DNA from: Theocolax elegans
Taxonomy: Eukaryota > Arthropoda > Insecta > Hymenoptera > Cerocephalidae
Assembly (NCBI GenBank): GCA_026168455.1
Contig: CM047426.1
Span: 79,635,986 to 79,699,985, forward strand
DNA: 64,000 bases
Direction of reading: 5' to 3'
Of the stretch, positions 1-13,143 are shown in pieces. Each line of letters begins with the position of its first letter. Position 1 is the first letter of the stretch. Made by a program: the position numbers and the translations under genes. Under the pieces are notes generated by a model, which saw only the letters and a program-made list of their open reading frames with translations, had not been told where the DNA came from and searched no databases.

Positions 1-595
1 GAAAAAAGAAATGGAAAAAAATGTTGGCACAACTCTCATGAGTTCTAGTGGTAAATACTCACTGTCGTTAGCTGCGCCAGCAAAAGTCGCTAAAAAATTT
101 GAAAAAAAAAAATTCTGGTCAAAAACTGGTCAAAATCTTTCACGTATTATGTTATAGAAAAATTTTTGCAATATTTGGTACTTTTGTATGTGTGGCATTA
201 TTATTCTTTTTTTTAACTTTCGATAACGCTATTCTGGCTGGCCATTTAATTTTTTACATAGATTTTAATTATAAACTGACCCTCTAATCTCTCTTTTATA
301 TTATTTTTTTCAACCGACTCGTCAAGACTCATTTTCGCCGTTTTCTCATTCGCTCACGCATTCGCACGTAATACACACTATATATAAATATATATAGATA
401 TAAAAATACAAATATGAAATATCGAAAGAATGAATGAAATAAAATTCCTCTCTCACTTGCATTCGTACGTGCAGACGAAAATTTCGCCGACGATATAAAA
501 AAACTGGTATGATATATCGGATCTAATTGATAATAATTAGAGCAAAAATTCGCTTGGTCCTCGATTACGGTCGCTTTGAGGCGGGAGACGTGAGA

Positions 596-668
596 ATATT
601 ATTTTTATCATTGTTATTAATATTATTATTAATATTATTATTTTTATTATTATTATCATTATTATTTT
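596..668. repeat. ATT-rich microsatellite
   Basis: About 70 bases of ATT/TATT units with a few interruptions (attattaatattattatt style). Simple-sequence DNA in the Lar intron. Confidence 0.9.
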
Positions 669-1852
669 GGCATGCGCAATCACTACTCCAAGTATGAAAA
701 ATATAAACTAAAGACTCATGTCCACCAGTCTCGCATTGCGAAGGAATAATTTTTTCAATAATATTCTTACTCGATACTGAACAAAAAAATAAAAAAAGAA
801 TGAGCGAAATATATTAAAATGTATTAGTACAGTAAAAAAATGATTACCATGGCAATACGAGACATTTTATGAAATGATTTACAGGTAAGTGAAATTAAGA
901 TAATGTAAACAATGAAATGAGGAGGATGAAATAAAGTAAGGACTACCGTTTAAAGGGATACAATATTTTTTACTCGTGAGATACTCGCGCTTTTGATGCT
1001 TTCATTATTATTATTACTATTATATATTTATCTTATAAAAAATGTTGTGTATCAAAAACTGCCAGCGCAAAAAATTCGCAGTTATCGGAAAAAAAAATCG
1101 TAGTTTTCGCTCACTTACGCACACCTCGCGAAATTCACGTCGATCGATAAAAGCAGGCGCTAGTCAAAAATTCATGAATGCCTCCTCCGTCGAAGAAAAA
1201 GGTCTCGCGTTCATGTGCGCGGACAAAAGAGCAGCTTTTTCTACGGCCTACTGCAAAATACCCGGACTATCTACACAATATCGAAATTCGACATGGGCTT
1301 GGGGGCAGCATAAAAAATAATTGTACGAAATTATCACATATGAAAAATCGACTCAAGGATATACATGATGATACGTAATACACATGCGAAATATTATACG
1401 AGTATTGTTCTTTTACAAAATTATTTTTACTCTACTTAATAACAGGAAAACGACTGGTCATTTGCTTTGATAAAGTTAAAATTAATTTTAGTTCAGAAAT
1501 AATTATATAAGCATATAATGCGTGTTTTATTGGTGTAATCGATGTATATATAGGTAAACATCGTGTCTATCATGCAAAAATAATATTAGGATAAAAAAAA
1601 TATCAGCGTATACGGTATTATGTAAAATAATGATAATTACGGGAAATATAATATTTATCGAGATACATTACCGCGTTAATCTCCGAGACGATTAAACGAT
1701 TTTCATTGTAGAAGACGTTTTTTGGTTTTCAAGGAACGATTAATCTCATATTGATCTATTCGCAATTTGCACAAAAAGTACAACAGTCGAGTGTTATAAC
1801 GTACCTATCAAGAAATTCGTTGCCCCTTAAAATCTCGGACGCATTTTTCGAT

Positions 1853-2173
1853 TCAGAATGATCGACTGGCAACAGTCACGTCACAGAGAGTACGAAAAAT
1901 ATCTCGCGCTACATTTCTATTGGTATTCAAATGAGAATGAGATCGTGACACCCCTTGGTATTCCTCTTTAAACCTGATACGCCTCGTCGCCGGTTTGCTT
2001 AAGCTACCCATGCTCTTCCGTTTGTTCAAACTTTTGGCCCCTCTTTTTATTTTTCGAAAATTGAAAAGTGAAGGTTCATTCGTGTCGGATGTGTCAAAGT
2101 TAAAGTTGGTTGTTTCGGTGGAGAATTTCGTGAATTTTTTTTTATACAAGTCAATAATAAAAATGAAAGGCAA
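1853..2173 (-). other. Unidentified minus-strand open frame inside the Lar intron
   Basis: Open for about 106 codons in otherwise stop-rich AT DNA. From about 2100 down to 1853 the base composition rises and the translation looks less random. It is hydrophilic and basic, with KRGAKSLNKRKSMGSLSKPA, TRRIRFKEEYQGVSRSHSH and a C-terminus ending VTVASRSF. The frame starts at a TTG, not an ATG; the first in-frame ATG (within RKSM) is well inside. No clear acceptor was found just upstream. It could be the last exon of a nested gene, a relic, or chance. No function is assigned. Confidence 0.25.
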
Positions 2174-5100
2174 GTTTTTGTTTGATGTTTTTTTGTTTCA
2201 AATCTCTATTGATTTGTACGTTTCTAGCTTCTGTTTTACTAGTAAATTTTGTTATAGTTAAATTCATAGCGCTTACTAGATGTTAATGCAATAAAATATA
2301 ATGCATAATTTAATATTTTAAATAAAGATTGTGAACAGTTTGCTAGATATAAAAGTGAAAGAATCTATTGATTTCCAAGAGTCAAGTAATGATTCTCCAA
2401 GCTTTATAAGTTGGGCTCTATTAACGTTGACTTCGGGAAGTTTGTTTTGTAATTGCTTACAGTTTATAAATGTAGGTTTTACCATTACTGTTGTTAACTA
2501 GGGACATTCTCATAAAAAGTTTACGATTTTTAAAACTGTTGTAATTTAACTCACTAGCATATTTTCTAGAAAAATATAAGTGCATTACTTAAATGTTATA
2601 TTGTTGTATTTAAATGAATATTTTTATTAATAAATGTATCTTAATATCGAAATATTTTGAAAGAGCTTAAAAAATTATAAATTCCAATACAAGTAAAATA
2701 TTACTGAAATAATATTAACTTGCCATTAAATACAGTAAAAATCTTAAAAATTTCAAACATACGCACATACGCAGGCACACACACATTTCTCTAAAAACCA
2801 CTCAAAACATCAAGTTCTCAAAAATTCCACCCTCTCTCTAAGAACCAAGAAGGAGTAACAAAGAAATGTCCTCGGAGGATAGCTAACCGACGACGAGTTA
2901 CATACACATATATGTAATATGTATAATGTATATATCTATATATATACACAAAAAAACCATACATATCCGCTTGTAAACCACTTTTTCTCCATTGTCCGCC
3001 ATTACACTGCACTTCCGTTTATATAAAAGTATCCTCTTACACGCATGTCCTTTCTCACAACCGCTTGTCCGTTTTGACCTCGACTGCTTAAAAGCTTCGC
3101 CAAGATCATAACGAATGCGCACATTCTCTCAATAGTGCAAGTGCTGCTGTGCTGCGTGGTTACTTTATATTTACTTTTTTTTTTCGTATTTTATATCTTT
3201 TATATTCTTATACAAGGTGCAGTTACATTTGGTGCGTATTTATTTATTTTTTTAAGGTGCTCGGCACGAGACATGGGTGCGTTATGTAGAGACTGTACGA
3301 ATTTTGCAGATACAGACGTGAATATTGGTGAGGAGATATCGAAAAATATGTGCTCTTATATGTAGACTTTATGCTCGTGATTTCATATATAGATATTTGT
3401 GCAGGCGTAAGAGTCAAGTCGGTGCAAGGAGAACTTTTGGAAGTATTTCTTTGAATACTTGGCTCGAGTAGTTTTAGTGCCTTTTTACATGCTTTGGCTT
3501 CAAATCGCGGTTTGATTTTTACGGATGAAATTCGTGTTTTCCGGATTATTGCAAGAAAACCAAAAATTATTGAAAATTCACATACATAAAATGAATACAA
3601 GTTCAATGCTAATAAATAGAAAAATATAGTCTTATTTATATTTACAAATATTTAATAATAGATAAAGTTTATTATTAAATTAAAACTATTGCAAGACTGT
3701 AGTTTACAAAGAAAATATATTTCATTTTTAATTTTCTAGTTCTGTATAGAACGTATTCGATTTCGTAAATAAATACAAATTTCTTTTAGCATCATTTTTA
3801 CATTTTTTCAATATTTTGTGACCAAAGGAAATACTGTTTTTAAATTATTTTTCAAAAAATTGCAATTTTCTTTTAACAATATTTGGTTAAATTAATTATT
3901 TGTAAAAAAACTTTTTCAACTAAATTTTTTTAAAAATGAATATTTTTATTAGAAAAAAAGGTATTTAAAATTTTTTAACATAAATACTAATAATATAATC
4001 TTAATTTCAAATATATTGTAAATTATAATAATCTGAAAATATAACTTGCTTATAAAAATAATCAGAGAAAGTTAAAATAAAAACGATAATGGCAATAAAT
4101 CTTAATGAAACTCTTCACAATAATATTCCCAAACACTGACTTGTATCCACGCATGCGGTGCGAAAGTGCCCGAAAAACGTGGTGTATACCAAATATACGC
4201 AAGTGTAATATTTCGCGACTTAAAAAATAACTCTACCGACACTTATGATTGATTGCACGATAGCGCATTGTGCGCAATATTTTATATTATTTGCTAAATA
4301 TTAGAAAAAAAAAATTGAAAAACGTGCAATTAAAACAAGTGTCAATAGATATACGATTATATTGCAGTGGCAATTGGCTTGGTGCTTCACAAAGTGCGAG
4401 CTTACACGATATATATATTTATAAAATGGTGGTAACGTGAGGGTGCTCTTAGCGGTGCTTCCACTTGTGAGTGAACTATGTATGTGTGTTGGTGTGCCAG
4501 TGCTGCCGAGTCTACATTTTCACGGAGGAAGGAAAAAAAGGAAAAGGTCATCGGATCGGATTATCCAGGATGTTTTGAGTTACTTCGTTACTTTGAAATG
4601 TACGTGTCAATTTATTATTAAATGGGAATGGCCATTGTTGCAGTGTTATTGAAATACTCGTTAAAAAATTCTATTTCTTATATAATTTAAGATTGATTAT
4701 ATATATTTTAAATAAATGATTTTTTTATATTGTGGTATAAATGTGGACGAGTTATTTGTACGAGCTGCATTTATATTTATTATATAATGTATACGTACAT
4801 ATTTTTTGAATAATTGATGTTTTACACGACATGTTTTTCAATATGGATCGATCGTTTAAAATATTCAATTTATATCTCATGTGGTTAATCAATACTTAAA
4901 TTTTATATTTATTGTTTAATACGCTAGTAACATTTAATTTTATAACCTAAATGAAGATTAAAAAGTCCACATTACAGCTTGCATTAATAATTCAAGTAAA
5001 AATAATTTTATTTCTCTTCGGTTTGTCTTTCAGGGAAAAATAATATTTAAATAATACAGAAAGCAACTCAATAACAGTTAAAAATTTGTAATTTATACGA

Positions 5101-6113
5101 GCAATCGAAATATATAAGAATCAAATTTAAAATAAAATATTTTTTATAATAAAAATCTATAAGCAATTACCCAAATCGCAATGCATTTCACGGTAACGTC
5201 AGCCTTGTAACTCAGAACTCCAAGTAAAATTGAAGACGAAAAACAAGATATAGGCGAGTGAAAGAAAAACGAAACTAGAACGAAAGAGCATCGCATCGAA
5301 ATAAAGTATATACGCGCTCGCGTCTTTCAACCCTCCCGAGACATTCGAAAGCTGCGCGTTTGATTTGATTTCCAATATTTCGCGGAAACCCGCGTAAGAC
5401 GAGAGTCTCGCAATGCTACCGGAGACGCCCCGGGAAAACTTGGCAAGGAACTTCCGTGTGATAATTCAACTCGCTATATATACTTTATCCAAATGCTAAT
5501 ACTACATTTGAGTTTGTAATTCCAATAATTATGGTAACATTGTTTTTAGACGGTTAAAACATTGTGTTGCGTATAATTACACTTTTTTATTTAATACAAC
5601 TATTTTTTTAGAATTGTCAAAATATTCATATTTATGATAGCAAATTAGGTAACATCTTTAAAAATAATGTTTAAATATGATGTAAATTTTTTATACGTCT
5701 ATAAACAATTTTAATGAAAAAATTTCAAATTACATTCCTGATTTAAAAAAATATATTTATATATTTAAATTATATCAATTATTTATGACTCTGAATACTT
5801 TAAAGTTAAAAAATAATATCAAAATAAAAAAATCTAAAACTATTTTTCAATAAAATAATAAAAAATAGTAGTTAGAATAAAAAAAGATCACGAATTTATG
5901 CAGACTCGACAAAACATTGGCAACATCAAGGATTTCGTCAGGATTTTTGAAGGAAGTAAGGACGTAATTAAATATTTTAATATTATCCGTCATTTGGACA
6001 ATGGTGGACCGAGGGATATAATTAAACAAACGAATTTGGCATGCTCTAACATATGCAAACGATAAAAACTAAATTTCAACTAAAGACAAGAAGAGATTTA
6101 TCTCAGAAATATA

Positions 6114-6212
6114 GAAATATATATATGGTATTGTACGTAATATATATACATACATACGTATATATATATACATGTAAATATATAAAAATAAATATATGTA
6201 TGTATATATGTA
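6114..6212. repeat. TA/CATA low-complexity tract
   Basis: Alternating TA, CATA and TGTA units over about 100 bases. Spurious open frames of Tyr/Ile/His arise here on the minus strand; none is a gene. Confidence 0.85.
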
Positions 6213-6439
6213 TAAAAAATGTGAAATAAAGAATTTTAAAAAATTTGAGATATATTATATATAATTTGTATTTGTAAGTGTGATTTGATGACATTCGCGT
6301 GTAATGTGTGCTATGTAAATGTAAGCAGATGATAGAAATGAACGAATAGAATTTATATATACATATATACATACGAGCTGTCTTGCTTTCACATCACGAG
6401 TAATATTCTTTATTTTATATTTTTACTTGAAAAACGTAC

Positions 6440-6454
6440 CTTTCTTTCGATTTG
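6440..6454 (-). CDS. Lar: Weak candidate 15-nt Lar microexon after FN3-4
   Basis: Lies in the phase-1 intron after exon 8319-8615. On the minus strand an excellent pyrimidine tract and acceptor (gcgtctttctttccag) precede 15 nt ending AAAG, followed by donor GTACGT. Joined in phase 1 it would add ANRKK between THED and the expected VPG of FN3-5, keeping the frame. The donor is only moderate. In an intron of this length roughly one such coincidence could be expected, so this is much less secure than the 24-nt candidate. Confidence 0.22.
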
Positions 6455-8318
6455 CTGGAAAGAAAGACGCGGATGGATAATGCATCATATTCCTTTTTTC
6501 AAAACGCGGATTGATATTGAAAAATAAAGATAGACAGCCCGTATTTTTTTTAATTTTCTAGAATTTCATTATACGTGGAATAAAAATGAATAAAGATAAA
6601 TGGACAGAATGAAGAGAATGAGAAAAAAGCAAAGGCGGGTTGTTAGTTGTAAAATCATGTGAATCGTAAGATGAGATAAAAAAACACAGAAAAAATATAG
6701 AATGAGCGTGATACGAGTAGTGAAAGTATTAAGTCTTAAGTACTAGTTGGTTTGTATTATCAAAACCTGGATCATCCTCCTGTAAATGCTTTAAAAAAAG
6801 GGAAGAAAAAAATTTGTGAGTTCATTATGATTACGTAGTTGATTAGTAAGCGTGTAAAAAAATCATTGTTTTTGTTCATTAGTACAAAAATTTTTCGCCA
6901 CCGATTAAGAGAGAGAGTCGGTTATTAATATCATTATTATTTTAATCATTATAGTAAAAAATTTTTAATTATTAAAAAATTTCATTAGAAAATCCTGAAA
7001 AATGTATCAAAAATATTTTATAGATTATATCGCATATCGCTGACATCAAAAATTATTATCAGCGACCAAAAATCCGTGGCTGCGTGAAACCTGCAAAAAA
7101 GTTTTTTTTGGAGGAAAAAACAAAAATTTTTTATGGCATTAGTCATTGTTTCATCGCAAAAAATATTCCAAAAATATAAAATTTCGCCAGCCAAAAAATT
7201 TAAGGCTAACGATCTAATCCTTCTCATTTTGTCGCAAAATTTCTGTTATGAAAAATATATATTTAAAAAACATATGCGCTCAAAAATAATTGCGCATATC
7301 AAAAAGTGTAAAAAAGTAGGATGAAATCCGCAAATTTTCTCTGTTATAAATTTTTTCCTTTTTTATTTTATAATAAATTTGTGTCTATATTCATAATGAC
7401 GTACTTCCTTTGAATTACTAAATTTACATCGAATGATGAATTGAGTATAGAAAAATGAAAAGCAATAAAACACAAGACCAAAAAGTAAATGAAATATTAT
7501 GTAATAGGAGAGAATTTGGTTATTTGCAGAATTAAGGAAGAAAAGGTGTTGAATAGACGTTTATTTTGGTATCTGAAATCGAAAGTGCAGAATATACATA
7601 TAATTATGGTTGGTTACCAAGTCGAGAAAGTCTCGTATCGTTGCTGCGGTCTTTTATTGTCTCGCACTGGAAAAATCGCGTGTATTGCAGCGACAGTCGA
7701 ATTTGTGGCGGATTTTTATATTTTTGGTTCCTTATATGTTTTTTACAGAAAAATTTGTCAAATATTTCGGGGCCCTGTTACTCGCATGAGAAACCACAAC
7801 TGGGATATCGTTTATTAAATATATTAAAATATCAATTTAGATAATATTAATTTATTTAATTAAATTGTTAAAATATAATAGAAATTCGATTCATGATTAA
7901 AAAAACTCTTTGTTCACAAATAAAAAAGGACATTTATATAATTTTCTCGTTACAAAATATGAAAAATGTAAATCCTTGTAACAAAAAATAAAATATTGTT
8001 GATTATTTTAAAGTTTATTGGTGGATTAATTTAAAACTATTTAACATAAACATTAAAATCATACCCGTTTTCTTAGCAAATAATAGAAATTAATCGTTAT
8101 TACGTTGGTTGGTTAGTGACTATATTTAAGAAAAGTCAGTGAGCTAATTGAGAAGTTAACAATTAAAATTATATATTCCGTTAAAATTTTTTAAATGCTC
8201 AACCCAGTCAATATAAATTTCCAGTCGAGACAGAGCCTCGAAAAAGAAAATGATCGTAGTAAAATATGTAAATATCCGTGAGCCAAAGATTTGTTTGGTA
8301 TACAGTCAGGATACATAC

Positions 8319-8615
8319 CGTCTTCGTGAGTTCTGACGGTAATCGGGTAGCTTGGTGGGCCATCGCCTACACTCGTACCCGCGACAACCCAGATCCTGTA
8401 GTCCGTCCATTTTTTCAATTCATCCAATGTGAACTCGGTGTTGTTCAGGGTTACGAATGTCGACTCGGAGTCGCTTCGTTCGCTCTCGACGTAATGCAGC
8501 TTGTAGTAAACGATCCGGCCATTCGAACGTTCAGCTGGTGGTGGTTCCCACTTAACCAGTATGGAGGTCGGGTTGATCGGATGGCCGATTACATTGCGAG
8601 GCGGAGCCCCGGGGA
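8319..8615 (-). CDS. Lar: Lar exon: fibronectin type III domain 4
   Basis: 297 nt, phase 1 to 1, with acceptor actcgagtgttacacag (on minus, cgagtgttacacag) and donor G|GTATGTAT. One exon encodes FN3-4: [60 protein letters not shown] and [18 protein letters not shown]. The conserved tryptophan (VKWEPP), the [14 protein letters not shown] core and the SVGDGP loop match fly Lar nearly word for word. NNT is a possible glycosylation site. The expected next exon would begin VPGDP in phase 1. No such sequence was seen between 8318 and 1, so it lies beyond the window. Open reading upstream of the acceptor is intronic. Confidence 0.96.
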
Positions 8616-11600
8616 CTGTGTAACACTCGATTATTGGGGGGTTCCACGGAGAGAGACAAAAAGAGAGAAAGAAACGAACTTTTCGGGACGAGAGGAATAA
8701 GAAATAAATCGGATGAAAAAAAAGGAAAATAGAAAAAAGTGAGAGAAAATTTTTCAAGATGCGAGTCTTAGAACGCTGGTTTAGCGTTTTAGCTTTTGCA
8801 TCTTCTTCCACGCAGCCGTTCATTCTTATTGCACGAAATAGTGGTCGCTTCTTATATTGAAATTTAACATATCACATACAGAGAAATAATTGTTTTAGTA
8901 TTTATATTAAATTTGAGTATAAACTATGCTTTAACGAATAATTAATAAATCCTTAAAATTTCTATGTGATAATTAATGATTAAAACCTACATAAAAATTA
9001 ATTATAGTGCAAAAATGAACGACTAGGTTTAATTTTAAAAGGACAATATTGCTTTTGTAATTCATGTAGAGTATAATAAACTATATCCAATTTTTCAATA
9101 ATAAAAAAGAGTAACTCGCGGTATTATGCCGTGAAGATCGTTAGCACTGAAATATCAACTGTAAGTACTAACGAATAATCACGTCGTTTACGATCAGTTA
9201 CACCAGAAATCGATAAAATAGGAATCGAAGGAAAACTGGAAATAGGATCTCAAAATCAAACTTATAATGTACCTTTTAAGGAGAGATATAAAAGTGTGGG
9301 ATACAAGAGGTTCGTTCTTAATTAGAGTATGAAAAAAAAGAGGTGATCATAATGCACACACACACACATATATATATCGATGCAGTGCATAGTGCAATTT
9401 GTATGTAAATAGTAAATTGATAGTTTTACGTGTACATGTGTGTATATATACGTATATACGTATGTATATATATATAAATATATACACACACATGTATATA
9501 TATATGCAATTATATATAGACAAGATATAGATAATAATATATATATAAAGTGATATAAAGTGGCATCCAAAACGGCGTTTTCGTTTGCAAAGCATGCAAT
9601 CATTCTCACTCTCCCACACGTTGACTTGTCATCAATCAAAACTTGTGGCCTTGCGTAACCCAATTACTAATATATCGTACGGGGTGCAGTTTACTGCTGA
9701 TTCTACGACTGGCAGAAGCAGTAATAGCGACTCCCGCATAAGTTTTCATTTGATCCTACCTGTCGCGAGCAACTGACTTTCCCTATGAATAAGGGAACGA
9801 AAGTTGCTCGAATCACCGACTCGCGTTCTTACCATACTGCTTCGTTCGAACAGGTATTGGCATTGTAGTTGCGCCCTCGCCACGCTGAGATTGTGCAGCA
9901 AGCCACACGTAGTAAACCGTGTTCGGGTAGAGGTTCGTCAAAGTGTAGTTTTGCGTTACAGGGATCTTGCGGTGATGTTTTTCCTATTGGTACAAATATT
10001 CGTAAAGTTTATATTACCACATTGTCTTGTTATTCACATGATATTCTTTCGTTAACAACATTATTTTTTTTCTACATTATTTTGTTACACGCGTAACGGA
10101 TAAATAGATTTTTGATAATCTTGAAAAGAATTTTAATATTGAATGTAAGTATTTACTATAAGTACTTAAACAATAAATAGAAAAGAAAAATGAAAAACCT
10201 TGGCATAAGTATCATTCCAATAGATCACGTAGCTGAGAATATTTTCAGCGCTATGAGCAGGTTTGTTCCATTTAAGCGTGACCGAAGACTCGCCAATGTT
10301 ATCCGCGGTCAGCATCTCTGGCTGACTCGGTACCCCTTGTTGCGTCTTTATTTGGACCGGTATGCTCAGTGGCCCCGGTCCGACGCTCGTCAGTGCTTGT
10401 ACACGGATCGTATAGATCACGTGAGCCGTCAGATCCGAGATCGTCGTTAACTGATTATTGTCGACCGTCTGGAACTGCCAACTCGACATCGGCTGACTCG
10501 GATCCGTCGTATAGTACACTTTGTAGCCCTGTTATTGTTTGGAATAAAACACGTCAAGATTTTTATACTAAAACATTATAACTGTATGTTTTTCTGTCTA
10601 CTTTATCAATTTTTGTAATATAGTTTTTTAATCGAAATCTCTTAAAATTCTCTTAATAATTCTTCAAATGCTCCTTCAAACTTATTTTATATAAAATATT
10701 GTATTTTACAAATTGCCATTGATACAGAGAAGAATATGTACTGCGGAAATATTATTCAAAAATTAAAATTATATATCCGTATTATAATATAATTATTAAT
10801 GTAATGCTCCTTTAACAAGTGTATATTTAATTGAACATAGATGTAGCTACAGAAAAATCCAGTATATGCAAATCCTTTAATATCGAGCACGTACAACGCA
10901 AATTGAAATATATATATGAATTGTTATTTATAGTGAAAGCGTGATACGTACTAATCTACTATAAATTAATTTTGAGAAATCTGATACTGTTTAATTCATA
11001 TTCAGTACATTAATATAAACATTTTATTAAACAGAGGATTGCACGTTTAACATACAAGACCAGAATGAATAATCGTATGTATACATATTAATATTATTAA
11101 TAATATCAAAAAGTAATATTTCCTTTTTCTCTTTCTTATCAGGTATTTAAATTTTTTAATTTTCATTTGGTAATTTGAAATAAAAAATATTTTATATTTA
11201 ACTCAATAAAGTAGATTCTGCGATTCTTTTAATAAAACATAAATCTGTGAGCAATTAATCATAAGAGATTATTATTTTAGATAAACGCTATATAAAACAA
11301 ATACTAACTGTCACTTGGCCATTTGGAGTCTCTGGTTCGTCCCACTGAATGACCATTGTGGTCGAACTCAGCGGTCGAACCTGCACTCGACGTGGTGCGC
11401 TACCTGGTTCTGTAAAACAACAAGGAACAACATTTTCAAATTCCGTAACATTAACTATTTGTTACTACTATAGACTCATCTAATTAATGTGGGATTAATA
11501 AATCATAGAGGATAACGAGTATTATCGTACAATTAATCAAATTTCAGAAATAAAATAAAAATGTCGTGAGGTTAATTTGTAAGGTGAAAGCTCATAATAG

Positions 11601-13103
11601 CTGAGTTTTTCTTTGGTGTCACTATAAAACTACAATGTGCCACAAACATTACTTATCTAAAAAATGAATTTAAATGTCCGATAGGAATGTGCAGTTTTTG
11701 AAATAATTTTAAAATTATAATCCTATACCCACTACAAACATATTTACTAGAAACGAATGCAGTTAAAAACCAAAACAACTAAAAACTGTTATTACATATT
11801 GAAAACTTTATATTACAAAAATTCAAAACCAAATAATCAAGTGAAATAAATTGTAATGTACATGCATAAAGACTCCTATCTGACTCATTTTTTTATGTAG
11901 TGAAAAAAATAAACAAAATCACTACGGCACTCTTAATATGTGACTTTGACTTACTGGAGCCTCCATTTGTTGATTCCGCTATATAGAAAAGGTAAATTGA
12001 TTATTTATGGTTCACTCGACTGTAGTGCATTTTGAGTGCTCATGAAAACACGAACGAGTAACGTCACGTATCTTTACTAGACTACATCGTTCGTATTTAC
12101 ACAGACGTGTTGCACCGAGAGAAGAATTATTTTTTTACACCTTTATTCAAAATGGCTGAACTTTATTTAGTCACGTAAATAGCGTATATTTGATATTTTT
12201 AATTTTTTCGCAGATAGATCGATTATATTTAGGTTTTGCTTGTCAATCAAATATATTTTTTTAACATTAATAATATTTTGTTGATTTAACTGAAACTGTA
12301 TATAAAAATCTTCTCTCGGTATGAAGTGTTTGAGGTGCTCTAAAAGTCGAGGAAAAATGGTGCAAAATGGTGATATAGTGTGTAGTTTAAAAAAAATGAA
12401 TGACACGGAAAAATACAGTTAACGAGTTGACAAAAAAGTGTGCCAGAGAAAAAAGTGGATAGTCAAAGTAAGTTCATCTAGACAGAGAATAGAGGTAATA
12501 TAGAGTAAATAGTAGAAAGTATTAAAAAGTGCACTACAAAAATGTTTCTTTTTGTATGCCACTTACATGTATCGTACGAGTCCGCGATTGACGGCATGAA
12601 AAAAATACAAAATTTTTCCCTCAAAAAAACCGTCACAAAAAATATGTATCAACTATTTTTGGTTGTCACAAAAATACTGACTAAGTGCAAAAATAAAATA
12701 TTCTTTTTCATATTTTCAGTTGTACTCTGCGACGACCGAGTGTTACGAGTTTGTGTAATGATATGACATTGGCGATATTTTTTACTTCGTGTATTAAGTC
12801 ATGATGAGTGTTGATTTATAAATTTTGGTTTAATTCAAAATAATTTATTTATTCATTTAATCGAGAAAATGGGTGTCGTAGTTTATTAAATGTGAGAATC
12901 GCGTCACCGTGTTTAAATTTTACTAACAATTTAATTTATACACAATATAAAAAATTATATTTTTAAATCTCGATTAAATGACGATCCTGAAATTCAGAAA
13001 ATTTTAATATTTCCATACATAATTATGAAAAAGAATTATAAATAATATTTTAAAAATAAACAATTTTTGGTGAATATGTTATATCAAAAATTTAAATATT
13101 CAT

Positions 13104-13143
<40 letters not shown>

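Larger units (their letters stand above)
1..8318 (-). other. Lar: Lar intron after FN3-4 (5' part, continues beyond window)
   Basis: Starts with the donor at 8318 and runs off the window. It is mostly AT-rich with no FN3-like coding on the minus strand. Noted inside are an ATT-type microsatellite at 596-668, a minus-strand open frame at 1853-2173 of unknown status, TA/CATA low-complexity DNA at 6114-6212 and the candidate microexon at 6440-6454. A somewhat GC-richer patch at 7600-7800 gives overlapping short plus-strand frames that resemble nothing known. The rest shows nothing recognisable. Confidence 0.75.

Noticed and set aside
8278..8700. Plus-strand open frame of 140 codons
   Set aside because: Antisense shadow of the FN3-4 exon; the minus strand carries the recognisable protein.
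9804..10055. Plus-strand open frame of 83 codons
   Set aside because: Antisense shadow of the real FN3-3 exon at 9833-9983.
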